A DNA stretch of 64,000 nt from Sneathiella litorea (lineage in GTDB: Bacteria; Pseudomonadota; Alphaproteobacteria; Sneathiellales; Sneathiellaceae), in contig NZ_WTUW01000001.1 in assembly GCF_009882915.1 (NCBI RefSeq), positions 806,357 through 870,356 of the forward strand, written 5' to 3'. Below the pieces are notes generated by a model that was given only the letters and a program-made list of their open reading frames with translations, did not search any database and had not been told where the DNA came from. Below, one piece after another: positions 8,110-17,789 of the stretch. Both the position numbers and the translations under genes were made by a program. Position 1 is the stretch's first letter. The number at the start of each line of letters is the position of its first letter.

Positions 8110-8796
8110 TTAGGAACGGTTGCGCCGAAGCAAGACATACAGCGCGCCGCTGCCGCCATGTTTCGGCTGTGCGTTGCGGATGTCAATAACCAGTTGGCGT
8201 AAATCCGGCGCCATCAGCCATTTCGGCACGGCTTCACGCAGGACCCCGGCTTTTTCGTTCCTCATAAACGGCGCATCATCCGTCTTATGCTTCGACGAGC
8301 CCTTGCCGGTAATGACAAGGACGCAACGCTTTCCCTGAGCCTGGGCAGTGGTAATAAAACTGCGAAGACGGCGATGCGCGTCTGCCCGTGTCAGTCCGTG
8401 CAGATCAAGACGGGCGTCGATTTCCATCCGCCCCTTGCGAAGGCGCTCCGCAGAGCGCTTGTCCAGTCCCGGCACATTCTGACGGAGAGACGGTTCAACC
8501 TTTGGCCCGTTACGGGCCATATTGGCGTTTGGCCAGCTTTCAAGCGCCTTTTTAAGCGCCTCCGGATCGAGGGTCCGGCGCGGCTGTGCTGGTGTATCAG
8601 GGGGAGTTTTTGAGGGTTTTGACACCATAAAGGTGGATGTATTTGCTTCCTTTTCCGAAGGCGGCACCATCGTGGTGTCTATTTTATCCCCAACGAAGCG
8701 GTTTGAGTCTATCGGGTCAACGCTGCGCGCAACATGATCCCAAAGATCACGATCAGCCTTGGACAGGCCTTTCGGTCGATTAGTCTTGCGGGCCAT
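8110..8796 (-). CDS. Smr-domain protein
   Basis: A 228-residue protein with a C-terminal Smr domain, the small MutS-related module with nucleic-acid nicking activity. The signature LDLHGLT is at about residue 132, and TGKG (in VLVITGKGSS) follows at about 165. The N-terminal half is basic, proline-rich and probably disordered. ATG at 8796 is preferred; the frame continues upstream only through TTG codons. Its start lies inside the last codons of lutC (17-base overlap). In many alphaproteobacteria smr directly follows mltA; here terC and lutABC lie between them. Confidence 0.9.
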   Translation of the reverse strand: MARKTNRPKGLSKADRDLWDHVARSVDPIDSNRFVGDKIDTTMVPPSEKEANTSTFMVSKPSKTPPDTPAQPRRTLDPEALKKALESWPNANMARNGPKVEPSLRQNVPGLDKRSAERLRKGRMEIDARLDLHGLTRADAHRRLRSFITTAQAQGKRCVLVITGKGSSKHKTDDAPFMRNEKAGVLREAVPKWLMAPDLRQLVIDIRNAQPKHGGSGALYVLLRRNRS

Positions 8797-9466
8797 CGTC
8801 AACAATCAGGATATGCAATCGGCGCGGCCCATGGGCGCCCATGATCAGCGTCTGCTCGATATCCGCCGTGCGCGACGGGCCGGAAATGAAATTGACGGTG
8901 CGCGGCAGGTTTCCGGCACCGTATTTCTGGCGAAGTCTTGCCCAGCTATCCTCCAGAGACCCGGAAATCTGGCTCGCCTTGATTACCACAACATGATTTT
9001 CTGGCAGGAAATTGAGCGTTGAGGGCGTCTCCGCGCTTGAGGCCATACAGAGCGTTCCCGTCTCGGCGATGCCGGCAAAGGCCGGGGTCAGGCTCACCTC
9101 ATCCTCGGGCGCGGCAGCCCCGCGGTTGATTTCCAGCATTGGCGTCATGTTGAAGGGGAGGTTATCGAGTGCCGGGTCAGGTGACATTTTGATCCGGGTC
9201 GCAAGATTATGCGCCGTCAGGTAGTCGCGCAACGCCTCCGGCACGTCATCCAGCGACGAGATACGTGCCACCGTCGCGGCCAGGGCTTCGGCCTTTGCCT
9301 GGAAAAGATCGACCTGTTCTTTATGGGCAATATCGGTGCGCTTCGGGATGGTATGGGGTACATGCCCTTCAATCCGGGCCTTGAGGGCATTCACGGCCTC
9401 TTCAGCCAGGGGGCCCCGGCCAAGGTTATGGCGGATGCGGGAGAAAATTTTGTCGCGCGATGGCAT
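8780..9466 (-). CDS. lutC: Lactate utilisation protein C (LutC/YkgG)
   Basis: A 228-residue LutC/YkgG family protein, third component of the LutABC iron-sulfur L-lactate dehydrogenase that feeds electrons from lactate into respiration. Family segments seen are FAGIAETGTLCMASS, NFLPENHVVVI and the C-terminal TADIEQTLIMGAHGPRRLHILIV. The start ATG at 9466 shares its first base with the last base of the lutB stop codon and is preceded by GGGAGGG; a longer frame to 9550 only reads through lutB sequence. Confidence 0.94.
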   Translation of the reverse strand: MPSRDKIFSRIRHNLGRGPLAEEAVNALKARIEGHVPHTIPKRTDIAHKEQVDLFQAKAEALAATVARISSLDDVPEALRDYLTAHNLATRIKMSPDPALDNLPFNMTPMLEINRGAAAPEDEVSLTPAFAGIAETGTLCMASSAETPSTLNFLPENHVVVIKASQISGSLEDSWARLRQKYGAGNLPRTVNFISGPSRTADIEQTLIMGAHGPRRLHILIVDDGPQD

Positions 9467-10890
9467 TATTTTCCCTCCCGCTGCTGCTTTTTCCACTGAT
9501 CCATGAAAGTCGTGCCTTCGGGCGCTGGAAAATCCCGCACCGAGCTCCAACCCTTCATCAGGGGAAGTTTGCGCACGACGCCCTTCTTTCCGGCCATCAG
9601 TTTCAGCGATCGGGCACTTATCCGGGTCATCAGGCGGTAAAGTTTCGGTCGTTTCGCGAAAAAGGCCCAGATGCCAATACCCCAGCGTTCCGGCTTTGGG
9701 GTGACTTGTGTCTCAAACGCCTGTTCGCGCCAATGCCGCATGATTTTCGGCAGGGGAATACGCACAGGGCAAACTTCCTCGCACCGCCCGCAAAAACTGG
9801 AGGCATTGGGCAAATGCCGCGCCTCTTCCAGCCCCACCATATGGGGGTTAAGGGCCGCGCCGATAGGGCCGGGATAGACCCAGCCGTAAGAATGCCCGCC
9901 GACGGCCTGATAAACCGGGCAATGGTTCATGCAGGCCCCGCATTTTAGGCAGCGGAGCAAGTCCTGCTTGTCGCTACCTAAAAGATCGCTGCGCCCGCTA
10001 TCGACCAGCACTACGTGGAAATTGGTTGGGCCGTCGATATCTTCCATCCGCTTGGGGCCCGTGGAAAAGGTCGTGTAGACCGACATTTCCTGACCCGTCG
10101 CGGAGCGGGCCAGTAGACGGAGGAAAAGACTCACATCCTCCAGGGTCGGGACAACCTTCTCGATGCTGGAAACCGCGATATGGGTTTTCGGTAAGGATTG
10201 GGTGAGGTCACCGTTGCCCTCATTGGTGACGATAACGGTCGATCCCGTCTCGGCAATCAGGAAGTTCGCGCCGGTAATGCCGACATCGGCGGCAACAAAC
10301 TTGTCTCGAAGGATGCTTCGTGCCTCGTTCACCAGCGCTTGCGGATCCGTCAGGCGCTCCTTGAACCCGTATTTCTCGTGACTTTCGTGAAATAACTCCG
10401 TTACCTGGTCTTTGGTCTTATGCAGGGCCGGGGCGACGATATGGCTGGGATACTCATGAGCAAGCTGGATGATGTACTCACCCAGATCCGTCTCAATCGG
10501 CTCGACCCCCTTTTCCTGAAGGTAATCATTGAGCCCCATTTCCTCGGTGATCATGGATTTGCCCTTGGTCACCGTTTTCGCATCGGCATCGCGGCAAATT
10601 TCAAGGATAACTTCCCGCGCCTCGGCATAACTGCTGCACCAATGCACCCGGCCCCCCTGCAGCAGGACCTGATCCTCGAAATACTCAAGATAATAGTCAA
10701 GATTACCAAGGATATGATCTTTCAGATCGCGTGCCTGATCGCGCAGATCCTCAAACTCCGGGAGCTCACTGGCCGTTTTCGCGCGGGCAACAGGAAACCC
10801 GCTCTTTACCTTGGAAAAAGCCTTCTGGATATTCTCGTCATGGAGCGCGTCATGCGCACCCTCCTTGAAGCGGCGGCTGGTAACCTGCAT
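9466..10890 (-). CDS. lutB: Lactate utilisation iron-sulfur protein B (LutB/YkgF)
   Basis: A 474-residue LutB protein. The N-terminal LUD domain (about 60-290) contains TKGKSMITEEMGLNDYL and FLIAETGSTVIVTNEGNGD. Two 4Fe-4S binding motifs follow: CLKCGACMNHCPVY near 310 and CGRCEEVCPVRIPL near 365. It is the electron-carrying subunit of the LutABC lactate oxidase. It overlaps lutA by one base at its start and lutC by one base at its end, giving a tightly coupled operon. Confidence 0.95.
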   Translation of the reverse strand: MQVTSRRFKEGAHDALHDENIQKAFSKVKSGFPVARAKTASELPEFEDLRDQARDLKDHILGNLDYYLEYFEDQVLLQGGRVHWCSSYAEAREVILEICRDADAKTVTKGKSMITEEMGLNDYLQEKGVEPIETDLGEYIIQLAHEYPSHIVAPALHKTKDQVTELFHESHEKYGFKERLTDPQALVNEARSILRDKFVAADVGITGANFLIAETGSTVIVTNEGNGDLTQSLPKTHIAVSSIEKVVPTLEDVSLFLRLLARSATGQEMSVYTTFSTGPKRMEDIDGPTNFHVVLVDSGRSDLLGSDKQDLLRCLKCGACMNHCPVYQAVGGHSYGWVYPGPIGAALNPHMVGLEEARHLPNASSFCGRCEEVCPVRIPLPKIMRHWREQAFETQVTPKPERWGIGIWAFFAKRPKLYRLMTRISARSLKLMAGKKGVVRKLPLMKGWSSVRDFPAPEGTTFMDQWKKQQREGK

Positions 10891-11666
10891 CAGTTTTCTC
10901 CCTCCCCAATGCCGGGTTTATCGCCCATCCCGGCGAGGATTTCAGCGACATGCATTGCTTTGAGGGGAGCGGAGCGGCGTTTGAGGCGCCCCGCGATATT
11001 CATCAGGCACCCGAGATCCCCGGCGGCCAGGGTCTCGGCCCCGCTTGCCAGCAGGTTATCAATCTTGGTATCGACCATGGATTCGGATATTTCCGAATAT
11101 TTAAGGCAGAAGGTTCCGCCAAAGCCGCAGCAGGCCTCCCGATCCTCCGACTCCTTGATCTCCAGCCCCTCGACCGCGCCGAGCAGTGCCCGCGGCTGAT
11201 CCCGGACCTTCATTTCGCGCAAAGAACTGCAGCTGTCATGATAGGTAACGGTAGTCTCAAGCTGGACGCCATCGGGTTTATAACCGCAAATATCATGCAG
11301 GAAGGACGTCAACTCGTAAGTGCGGTTAGCAAGATCCTCAACAACCACCATCATGGTGTCGTCGCCGTCGAACAGCTCCTTATAGTGATGGCGGATCATT
11401 CCTGCGCAGGAGCCGGAGGGCGCGACCACATAGTCAAATCCGTCGAAAGCCCGGATTACCTGGGTTGCAATGGTTTTGGCACTCTCCTTATCACCTGAAT
11501 TATAGGCAATCTGGCCACAGCAGGTCTGGACCTCCGGAACCATTATGGTGCACCCCGCTGCCTCCAGCAGCTTCACCGCCGCGAAGCCGACGGAAGGGCG
11601 ATTAAGATCCACAAGACAGGTAACGAAAAGGGCAACTTTCTTGTTTTCTACGGACGATGCGGACAT
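10890..11666 (-). CDS. lutA: Lactate utilisation Fe-S oxidoreductase A (LutA/YkgE)
   Basis: A 258-residue protein with two cysteine-rich CCG domains: EVQTCCGQIAYNSGD in the first half and EACCGFGGTFCLKYSEIS in the second. This is the layout of LutA/YkgE and the GlcF/HdrB-type subunits that bind a non-canonical iron-sulfur cluster. It is the first gene of lutABC. ATG at 11666 is preferred, as AGGGAGA precedes it; the frame seven codons longer is less likely. No adjacent lactate permease or GntR-type LldR regulator is seen in the window. Confidence 0.93.
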   Translation of the reverse strand: MSASSVENKKVALFVTCLVDLNRPSVGFAAVKLLEAAGCTIMVPEVQTCCGQIAYNSGDKESAKTIATQVIRAFDGFDYVVAPSGSCAGMIRHHYKELFDGDDTMMVVVEDLANRTYELTSFLHDICGYKPDGVQLETTVTYHDSCSSLREMKVRDQPRALLGAVEGLEIKESEDREACCGFGGTFCLKYSEISESMVDTKIDNLLASGAETLAAGDLGCLMNIAGRLKRRSAPLKAMHVAEILAGMGDKPGIGEGEN

Positions 11667-11725
11667 GTATTTCTCCCTATACCTCAAAGAACTATACTGT
11701 CTGCTCGTCAGTTTCGCCAGTTCTC

Positions 11726-12439
11726 TTAGCGTAGTGTTTTCCGTCGCTTGACCAGCATGTTAAGAATTTCCACACCGAGTGAAAAGGCCATGCCGAAATA
11801 GATATACCCTCTCGGTACATGAAGCCCAAGACCCTCCGCGACGAGGAATACACCTATCATCATGATGAAGGAGAGGGCCAGCATTTTCAGGGTCGGGTGT
11901 TCTGCAATGAAATCGGCGATATATTTCGATGAAAACAACATGACCAACATGGCAATAACCATTGCTGCAATTATGACCCAGATATTTTCCGTCAGGCCGA
12001 CGGCTGTAATAATGGAATCGAAGGAAAAGACGAAGTCAATCAGGATGACCTGCAAAATAGTAATATGGAACCCCGCAGAATAACCCTGATAACTGTCCTT
12101 CCGATCGCCAGAAATTTCATCATGGATACTGGTTGTTCCCTTCGCGATCAGGAAGAGCCCGCCACCCATCATGAGAAAATCCTTGCCCGAGAAGGCATAA
12201 CCAAAAAACTCGACCCAGGGTTCTTTGAGGCCGATGAGCCAGATTGCGCTGAACAACAATGCGATCCGCATGAAGAGCGCCAGCAATACCCCGATTACAC
12301 GCGCCTTCTGCCGTTGGGCTTCAGGCAAATGATTGACCAGAAGGGCAATAAAGACAACATTATCAATGCCAAGCACGATTTCCAGCGCAGTCAGCGAGAG
12401 AAAACTTGCCCAAATCTGGTAATCGGTCAAAAATTCCAT
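11726..12439 (-). CDS. TerC-family integral membrane protein
   Basis: A 237-residue membrane protein of the TerC/YkoY family with about seven hydrophobic segments. Hallmarks are ALEIVLGIDNVVFIALL near the N-terminus and LIDFVFSFDSIITAVGL in the middle; the acidic residues in these membrane segments are conserved and associated with metal (manganese) transport in studied homologues. It begins immediately before the mltA stop codon (no gap), so it is likely co-transcribed with mltA. The exact substrate is unknown. Confidence 0.9.
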   Translation of the reverse strand: MEFLTDYQIWASFLSLTALEIVLGIDNVVFIALLVNHLPEAQRQKARVIGVLLALFMRIALLFSAIWLIGLKEPWVEFFGYAFSGKDFLMMGGGLFLIAKGTTSIHDEISGDRKDSYQGYSAGFHITILQVILIDFVFSFDSIITAVGLTENIWVIIAAMVIAMLVMLFSSKYIADFIAEHPTLKMLALSFIMMIGVFLVAEGLGLHVPRGYIYFGMAFSLGVEILNMLVKRRKTLR

Positions 12440-13672
12440 TTATTTTTCCGTCACGTTCAGTGTCGCCGCCAGCGCGTTCGGTAATAAAATCCAGAGCTCG
12501 CCCGCGCTTTTCATACCGCCTGACATATCATAGGCATAATCGCCGTGGCCCCAGAACACATCGCCGCGCACGGGGCCAACAATCGCCCCGCCGGTATCCT
12601 GCGCCATCATCAGCCGTTCGAACCTGTCAATTTCCGAACTGCTGCTGGCGGGCGCAACTTCCGTCGCCAGCCAGAGAGGCACTCCGAGCGGTAACCACTT
12701 GCGATCCACCGCGAGGCTGCGTTCGGGCGTGAGTTCAACCCCTTGCGCACCAATAGGCCCGTCTGTGTCAAGTTCCCGAAAAAAGATGAAGGACGCATTT
12801 TTCTGCATCAATTCCGTTGCCTTGTCGGGATTTTCCTCAAGCCAGGTCCGGATCGCCTGCATCGACATTTCCTCCCTTGGCACATAGCCCTTTTCTATCA
12901 GGTCGCGGCCGATCGCGAAATAGGGATGGCCATTTTGCGCGGCATACCCAACCCGAAGCTCGCTGCCATCGTCCATCTCCACAAGCCCGGAACCCTGGAT
13001 ATGAAGAAAAAAGGCATCGATATCGCTATCGACCCAGACGAGTTCCAGTTGCCTGTCCTTGAGCGCCCCCTCTTCAATACCGGTGCGGTCGGGATAAGGA
13101 AAAAGATCGCCGTTCACAACCTTTCCCGCGATACGCTGACCCTTCAAATTATCACGAAACCGCCCGAGATCGACCATCACCAACTCAGGCGGGCGTAAAT
13201 AAAGCGGCGTGAGGTAGGGGGCCTTGCGGTCACGGCTGCCTTTCAGGCTAGCCTCGTAATAGCCGGTAAAAAGGCCGGATTCCTCTTCATTGTTACGGAT
13301 TTTAAAGGGCGTGAAGTTTTTTTCAAAAAACTGGCGCCAGAGCGCCGCTTCCGGCGGCAGGGCGAGCGCGGCAGCGCAGAGGGGCTGCCAGTCTCCGGCT
13401 GTGCCCGCCATGCCGATACCACCCATTTGTCGAGTTTCAGGAAGGGTAGCGATTTTTGCGCAGGATTTCAGGAAAGCCGGAAAGAATCCACTGAAATTTT
13501 CCTCTTGCCAACCAGGTAGCGTAGAAAATTCAGCCTTTTCAAGAGTGAGTTGATCTTCCACAGGTGGTCGAACCTGAAAAAACCAGACCGCCACCCCGAC
13601 AAGTATAATCAGGACAAGAGCCAGGATAACTCCGGCTTTTTTACTTACGAGAGAAAACGGACGCCCCACCAT
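12440..13672 (-). CDS. mltA: Membrane-bound lytic murein transglycosylase A
   Basis: A 410-residue peptidoglycan-cleaving enzyme. An N-terminal membrane anchor (AGVILALVLIILVGVAVWFF, about 13-32) is not followed by a lipobox cysteine, so it is a transmembrane rather than lipoprotein form. The MltA domain has FTGYYEASLKGSR and IHIQGSG-like (FFLHIQGSGLVEM) segments, and the 3D domain at the C-terminus carries the catalytic aspartate in MAQDTGGAIVGPVRGDVFWG. It is 17 bases downstream of timA, the usual alphaproteobacterial order. Confidence 0.93.
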   Translation of the reverse strand: MVGRPFSLVSKKAGVILALVLIILVGVAVWFFQVRPPVEDQLTLEKAEFSTLPGWQEENFSGFFPAFLKSCAKIATLPETRQMGGIGMAGTAGDWQPLCAAALALPPEAALWRQFFEKNFTPFKIRNNEEESGLFTGYYEASLKGSRDRKAPYLTPLYLRPPELVMVDLGRFRDNLKGQRIAGKVVNGDLFPYPDRTGIEEGALKDRQLELVWVDSDIDAFFLHIQGSGLVEMDDGSELRVGYAAQNGHPYFAIGRDLIEKGYVPREEMSMQAIRTWLEENPDKATELMQKNASFIFFRELDTDGPIGAQGVELTPERSLAVDRKWLPLGVPLWLATEVAPASSSSEIDRFERLMMAQDTGGAIVGPVRGDVFWGHGDYAYDMSGGMKSAGELWILLPNALAATLNVTEK

Positions 13673-13689
13673 TCCGTTGCACCTGTACT

Positions 13690-14382
13690 CTAATCAGCGC
13701 GACGAGTGGTGATTAACAGCCAGTTTGGATTGGAGGATCGGAGGTTGCGCGCAAACGTCCAAAGCTCGTTCACCTTATGCGGTTGCGGGTCGCCCGCAAC
13801 GACAACACCTTCCTCATCCTTGGTCATGCTGATCATTTCTGCCTCGAACTGGACGGTAATCTCGGCTTCCTTGCCCTCAAGCGTCGCGTCAGTAATCTCA
13901 GCGGAATGTACCGCGACGATATCCGTCGACATGGTTTCGTTCCGATCCTCACGTTGGGTGATGGAGTTTTCGAAATTCTCAAACACGGTTTCGGAAAGAA
14001 GCACTTTAAGTGTATCCCGATCTCCTCTGGCAAAGGCAACGACAATCGCCTCATAAGCCGCCTGCGCTCCCTCAACAAAGGTCCGGTGATTGAAGGACTT
14101 GTCGTGCCGCTGGATATCGTTCAAAGTCCGCATCAACGACGCGTCTGAAAATGAGCTTGGCTCAGTGGTTCGCGTTTTGTCGCCAAGCAGGACAACATTA
14201 TCCTCGGACGGTTTATCCCCAAAATCTGCCTTATGTCCCTCGGCCGGGCGGCGTGGCTTTTCTTCGCGGGGCGATTGTTCATGGCCCATACGCCGGCCCA
14301 GAACGCTGCGAAGCCTTAGGAAAATAAATCCGGCAACCGCAGCGAGCAAAATTATATCGAGGAACTGAAATCCGTTATCCAT
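13690..14382 (-). CDS. timA: Tim44-domain protein TimA
   Basis: A 230-residue protein related to the mitochondrial import factor Tim44. One N-terminal membrane helix (FLDIILLAAVAGFIFLRL, about 7-24) is followed by a charged, probably disordered linker and a C-terminal Tim44-like domain (about 95-228) ending in ELWTFARNLRSSNPNWLLI, which is diagnostic. In alphaproteobacteria TimA is a membrane-associated protein of uncertain role next to secB and mltA, as here. Confidence 0.9.
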   Translation of the reverse strand: MDNGFQFLDIILLAAVAGFIFLRLRSVLGRRMGHEQSPREEKPRRPAEGHKADFGDKPSEDNVVLLGDKTRTTEPSSFSDASLMRTLNDIQRHDKSFNHRTFVEGAQAAYEAIVVAFARGDRDTLKVLLSETVFENFENSITQREDRNETMSTDIVAVHSAEITDATLEGKEAEITVQFEAEMISMTKDEEGVVVAGDPQPHKVNELWTFARNLRSSNPNWLLITTRRAD

Positions 14383-14552
14383 GATGTTATCTTCAAATTG
14401 GGTTTGGTAAAATGTCCAATTGCCCTTATGTAAAGGATTAGGTGTGTAAAAGAAGTTAAAGGGTTACTTGGCCAAGGTCCAGCATCTTGTCAACCATCAA
14501 ACTTCCTGAGCGCCTGATTGTTACATAGAAACATTGTTAGGGATAAACAAGT

Positions 14553-15050
14553 TTGGCTTTATTGTTTTTGGCGGCTCTGATCGGAATTCCCCTGATTGAG
14601 ATCCTGGTCTTTGTACAAGTCGGCAGCGAGATCGGGGCGCTGAATACCGTTATCATTACAGTAGTTACCGCGATCATTGGCGTTGCCCTGATCCGGATAC
14701 AGGGTCTTGGCGTGCTGATGCGGGCACGGGCAACACTGGACCGGCAGGAAGCACCGGTCAACGAAATTTTCGAGGGAATCTTTCTGGCCGTAGCAGGTTT
14801 GTTCCTGATTATTCCGGGGTTCGTGACCGATACAATCGGCTTTTTGCTCCTGATTCCACCACTTCGACGGTCTCTCGCCTCTTATATGGCGCGTCGTTCG
14901 AATGTTGTCGCAGCCGGCGCCCGCCCTGGCAGCAGGCAAGGTGGCGGAACCGTAATTGACGGTGAGTATGAAGTGATCGAAGAGGATGCCATCTCGATCG
15001 AGAGTACCAAAAAGCCAAACCCGGACAGTCCCTGGAACAAAGAAAAATAA
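14553..15050 (+). CDS. fxsA: FxsA-family cytoplasmic membrane protein
   Basis: A 165-residue FxsA family protein, named for the E. coli suppressor of F exclusion of phage T7. Segments LIGIPLIEILVFVQVGSEIG, IITVVTAIIGVALIRIQG and FLIIPGFVTDTIGFLLLIPP are typical. The C-terminal 50 residues are acidic and polar. The start is TTG at 14553, with TAGGGATA upstream; no ATG is present near the conserved N-terminus. It diverges from timA across 170 bases and precedes secB by 101 bases, the standard alphaproteobacterial arrangement. Confidence 0.9.
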   Translation: MALLFLAALIGIPLIEILVFVQVGSEIGALNTVIITVVTAIIGVALIRIQGLGVLMRARATLDRQEAPVNEIFEGIFLAVAGLFLIIPGFVTDTIGFLLLIPPLRRSLASYMARRSNVVAAGARPGSRQGGGTVIDGEYEVIEEDAISIESTKKPNPDSPWNKEK

Positions 15051-15151
15051 CCGCGTCGGACTTGTCGATCCGGCGTATCCGTGATAGCCACTTTGGCGAA
15101 ATTTTCCAGCCGGCCAGTGACGGCCGACATTTTTACAGGAGTCACACGTTC

Positions 15152-15661
15152 ATGTCAGTTGAAGGACCAGAAGGAACTGCCAACGGCGGGTCAGAAGGAC
15201 AACCGGCCCAGACACAGCCGTCACTTGCGATTATTCGCCAGTATGTAAAGGATCTTTCCTTCGAAAGCCCGAATGCGCCGGCCAGCCTTGATCCCGACAA
15301 GGGCCAGCCACAGGTGCAGCTCGCGGTGAATATCCAGGCGCGCTCCGGGGAAAATGATCTTTATGAGATTGAGCTGCGCATTGAAGCCAAGGGCAATCAC
15401 GGAGAAGAAACGGCGTTCGTCATCGAACTGGTCTATGGCGCACTCTTCCTGCTTAAGGATTTTCCGCCGGAAGCCGTCGAAATGGTGTGCATGATCGAAT
15501 GTCCACGGCTTATCTTCCCCTTCGCCCGGCGTGTGGTGGCCGATGCGACCCGCGATGGTGGCTATTCTCCGTTGATGCTCGACCCAATCGATTTTACGAG
15601 ACTGTATCAGGACCACAAGAACCAGCTTGCCGCACAGCAGCAGCCCGCTGGCCACGCCTGA
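15152..15661 (+). CDS. secB: Protein-export chaperone SecB
   Basis: A 169-residue SecB, the tetrameric chaperone that keeps preproteins unfolded and hands them to SecA. Recognisable parts are IIRQYVKDLSFESPNAP, the beta-strand core YEIELRIEAKG, and the helix segment ECPRLIFPFARRVVADATRDGG with SPLMLDPIDF. The first 20 and last 15 residues are low-complexity (Gly/Gln/Pro). ATG at 15152 with ACAGGAG upstream is preferred to the longer frame starting at 15062. It converges on dnaQ five bases downstream. Confidence 0.95.
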   Translation: MSVEGPEGTANGGSEGQPAQTQPSLAIIRQYVKDLSFESPNAPASLDPDKGQPQVQLAVNIQARSGENDLYEIELRIEAKGNHGEETAFVIELVYGALFLLKDFPPEAVEMVCMIECPRLIFPFARRVVADATRDGGYSPLMLDPIDFTRLYQDHKNQLAAQQQPAGHA

Positions 15662-15666
15662 CGTAC

Positions 15667-16338
15667 TTATCTGGACTGGCGCCAGAGTGGATCGGTAATT
15701 TTCTCGACAAAGGCGGCGTGGGCGGCGCGCTCCGCCTCGCTTGCCTCATGTGGACGGGGCGCGCGGGTTTCTGCGGCAACACTCGTCACGATATCCGCAT
15801 TGCTATCTTCAAGAGACAGACCTCTCTGGCGTCCCCCGATCAGTTCAAGATAAACTTCCGCCAGTAGTTCCGCATCGAGCAGGGCGCCATGCTTGGTCCG
15901 GGCGGAGTTATCAATCCCGAAACGACGGCATAAGGCATCAAGATTGGCCTGCGCGCCCGGAAATTTCCGCCGGGCCATGCTGACCGTATCGATACTGCGT
16001 GTCATCGGAAGAGTTGGACGACCGAGGAGGGCAAGTTCCGCATTCAGGAATTTCATGTCAAACTGCGCATTATGGATGACCAGCGGGTCTTCCCCGATAA
16101 ATTCAAGGAAACCGTCGATCTCTTCGGCGATCACCTTATGTCCCCGCAGGAATTCAGCACTCAAACCGTGTACCTTGAAGGCCGCGTCGGGCATATCCCG
16201 CTCTGGATTGAGATAACGATGATAGGTCTCGCCGGTCGGGATATGATTGAACAGCTCGATACAGCCGATCTCGACAATCCGGTCCCCTTCGCTTGGCTCA
16301 AATCCTGTGGTTTCCGTATCCAGAACAATTTCACGCAT
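15667..16338 (-). CDS. dnaQ: DNA polymerase III epsilon subunit (3'-5' exonuclease)
   Basis: A 223-residue proofreading exonuclease. Exo I is [19 protein letters not shown] (Asp7 and Glu9), Exo II is [15 protein letters not shown], and Exo III-epsilon is [17 protein letters not shown] with the catalytic His and Asp. The C-terminal tail would bind the alpha subunit. It overlaps coaE by eight bases. The ppsR-maf-aroE-coaE-dnaQ order is the typical left flank of the alphaproteobacterial origin. Confidence 0.95.
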   Translation of the reverse strand: MREIVLDTETTGFEPSEGDRIVEIGCIELFNHIPTGETYHRYLNPERDMPDAAFKVHGLSAEFLRGHKVIAEEIDGFLEFIGEDPLVIHNAQFDMKFLNAELALLGRPTLPMTRSIDTVSMARRKFPGAQANLDALCRRFGIDNSARTKHGALLDAELLAEVYLELIGGRQRGLSLEDSNADIVTSVAAETRAPRPHEASEAERAAHAAFVEKITDPLWRQSR

Positions 16339-16921
16339 TTTTCAAGTCTTCCACCAGGGCCTTGATCTGCTCGAACGTCTCTTCCTTGCTGCAATGGGTA
16401 TTGATGACGAAATCCGCCTTTTCGCGTTTTTCCGCATCCGGTACCTGCCGGGCGAGGATCGCCTCGAATTTTTCCGCCGTCATGTCCGGTCGGGCAAGTA
16501 CGCGCTCTCTCTGCACCGGGGCCGGGGCGGAGACAACAACAATCTTGTGCACCTTGTTTTCGCCGCCGGTCTCAAATATCAACGGAATATCCAGCACGAC
16601 GAGAGTATGCCCCTCTTTCTCCGCTTTCTCAAAAAATGCGGCGCGTCCCTCGGTAAGGAGCGGGTGTATGACCTTCTCCAGTCGCTCGATCTCCGCGTCA
16701 TTACCGACAACCAGCTTGCTGAGACGTTGCCGATCCACCTGATCATCAACAACGGCCTCCGGAAATGCCGCACGGATCGGTTCAACCCCCGCCCCGCCGC
16801 GAGCATAGAGCTTGTGAATTTCCGCATCCGCATCATAGACCGGAATGCCGAGTTCTCTGAACATCTCGCCAACCGTCGATTTCCCCATGCCGATAGACCC
16901 GGTCAGCCCCACGAGTAACAT
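16331..16921 (-). CDS. coaE: Dephospho-CoA kinase
   Basis: A 196-residue P-loop kinase for the last step of coenzyme A synthesis (phosphorylation of the ribose 3'-hydroxyl). The Walker A loop GSIGMGKST is at 8-16; [16 protein letters not shown] is the substrate-binding segment and the lid contains [18 protein letters not shown]. Length is normal. It begins one base after the aroE stop and overlaps dnaQ at its end. Confidence 0.95.
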   Translation of the reverse strand: MLLVGLTGSIGMGKSTVGEMFRELGIPVYDADAEIHKLYARGGAGVEPIRAAFPEAVVDDQVDRQRLSKLVVGNDAEIERLEKVIHPLLTEGRAAFFEKAEKEGHTLVVLDIPLIFETGGENKVHKIVVVSAPAPVQRERVLARPDMTAEKFEAILARQVPDAEKREKADFVINTHCSKEETFEQIKALVEDLKNA

Positions 16922-16922
16922 G

Positions 16923-17789
16923 TTATTTTCCCTTCAATCCATCCAGCACATGACGCCGTAGCGCCGTATCCACTTCCGGCGTTACGCCGAACCAGGCCTC
17001 AAATCCCGCTTTTGCCTGATGCAGGAGCATCCCCAGCCCATCCACAGCGATATTTCCCCGTGATTTTGCCGCCTTTAACAGGTCTGTTTCAAGCGGTACA
17101 TAGACGATATCACTGACAATCGCGGATTTTTTCAAAAGGTCGAGGGAAATTTCAAGGGGGGGCTGCCCCGTCATGCCAAGGCTGGTGCAATTAACCAGAA
17201 TATCAGCATCAAGGAGGTGATTGTTCCGGGTTTCCCAGAGTGCAGCCTCCGCATGGGTTCCGACATGACCGGCAAGGGTTTCCGCCCGCGACGTTGACCG
17301 GTTGCAGATGATGATCTTTGCCATACCGAGATCGGTGAGAGCCACCGCAATGGCGCGCGCCGCGCCGCCCGCACCCAGAAGAACCGCGGTGCCGCCCCGC
17401 AAGACATCTGTGTTCACATGCTCGGCCAGGGAGTCAATAAAGCCAATCCCATCCGTGTTTCGTCCGGTCAAACGACCGTCCTCGCCCACGACAACCGTAT
17501 TGACGGCACCAATCCGTTTTGCGGATGGATCGAGGATATCCACGACATCAAACGCTGTTTCCTTTAAGGGAATGGTGAGATTTGTGCCGCGAAAGACCCC
17601 GCCCTCAGCGGCACAGTTTTCTTTCAGCTGCGAAAAAGTCCCTCCAAGTTCCTCCGGTTTCACGGGCCAGGCGCGATAGTCCGCATCCAGACCGTATTTG
17701 TCGATCCAGTAGCCATGCAGGCGGGGGGAGAGGGAATGGCTGATCGGCCAACCCATCACACCGGCGATTTTTGTTATTTTACCCGTCAT
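16923..17789 (-). CDS. aroE: Shikimate dehydrogenase
   Basis: A 288-residue NADP-dependent shikimate dehydrogenase of aromatic amino acid synthesis. The substrate site is marked by [13 protein letters not shown] near residue 15, the catalytic lysine by NLTIPLKE near 75, and the cofactor site by [15 protein letters not shown] near 140. GRNTDGIGF is the conserved substrate loop. It overlaps the end of maf by 11 bases, so maf-aroE-coaE-dnaQ is one transcript. Confidence 0.95.
   Translation of the reverse strand: MTGKITKIAGVMGWPISHSLSPRLHGYWIDKYGLDADYRAWPVKPEELGGTFSQLKENCAAEGGVFRGTNLTIPLKETAFDVVDILDPSAKRIGAVNTVVVGEDGRLTGRNTDGIGFIDSLAEHVNTDVLRGGTAVLLGAGGAARAIAVALTDLGMAKIIICNRSTSRAETLAGHVGTHAEAALWETRNNHLLDADILVNCTSLGMTGQPPLEISLDLLKKSAIVSDIVYVPLETDLLKAAKSRGNIAVDGLGMLLHQAKAGFEAWFGVTPEVDTALRRHVLDGLKGK

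Noticed and set aside
10420-11199. A 259-codon plus-strand frame over lutA/lutB
   Set aside because: Antisense to two clear iron-sulfur proteins, with no domain or ribosome site.
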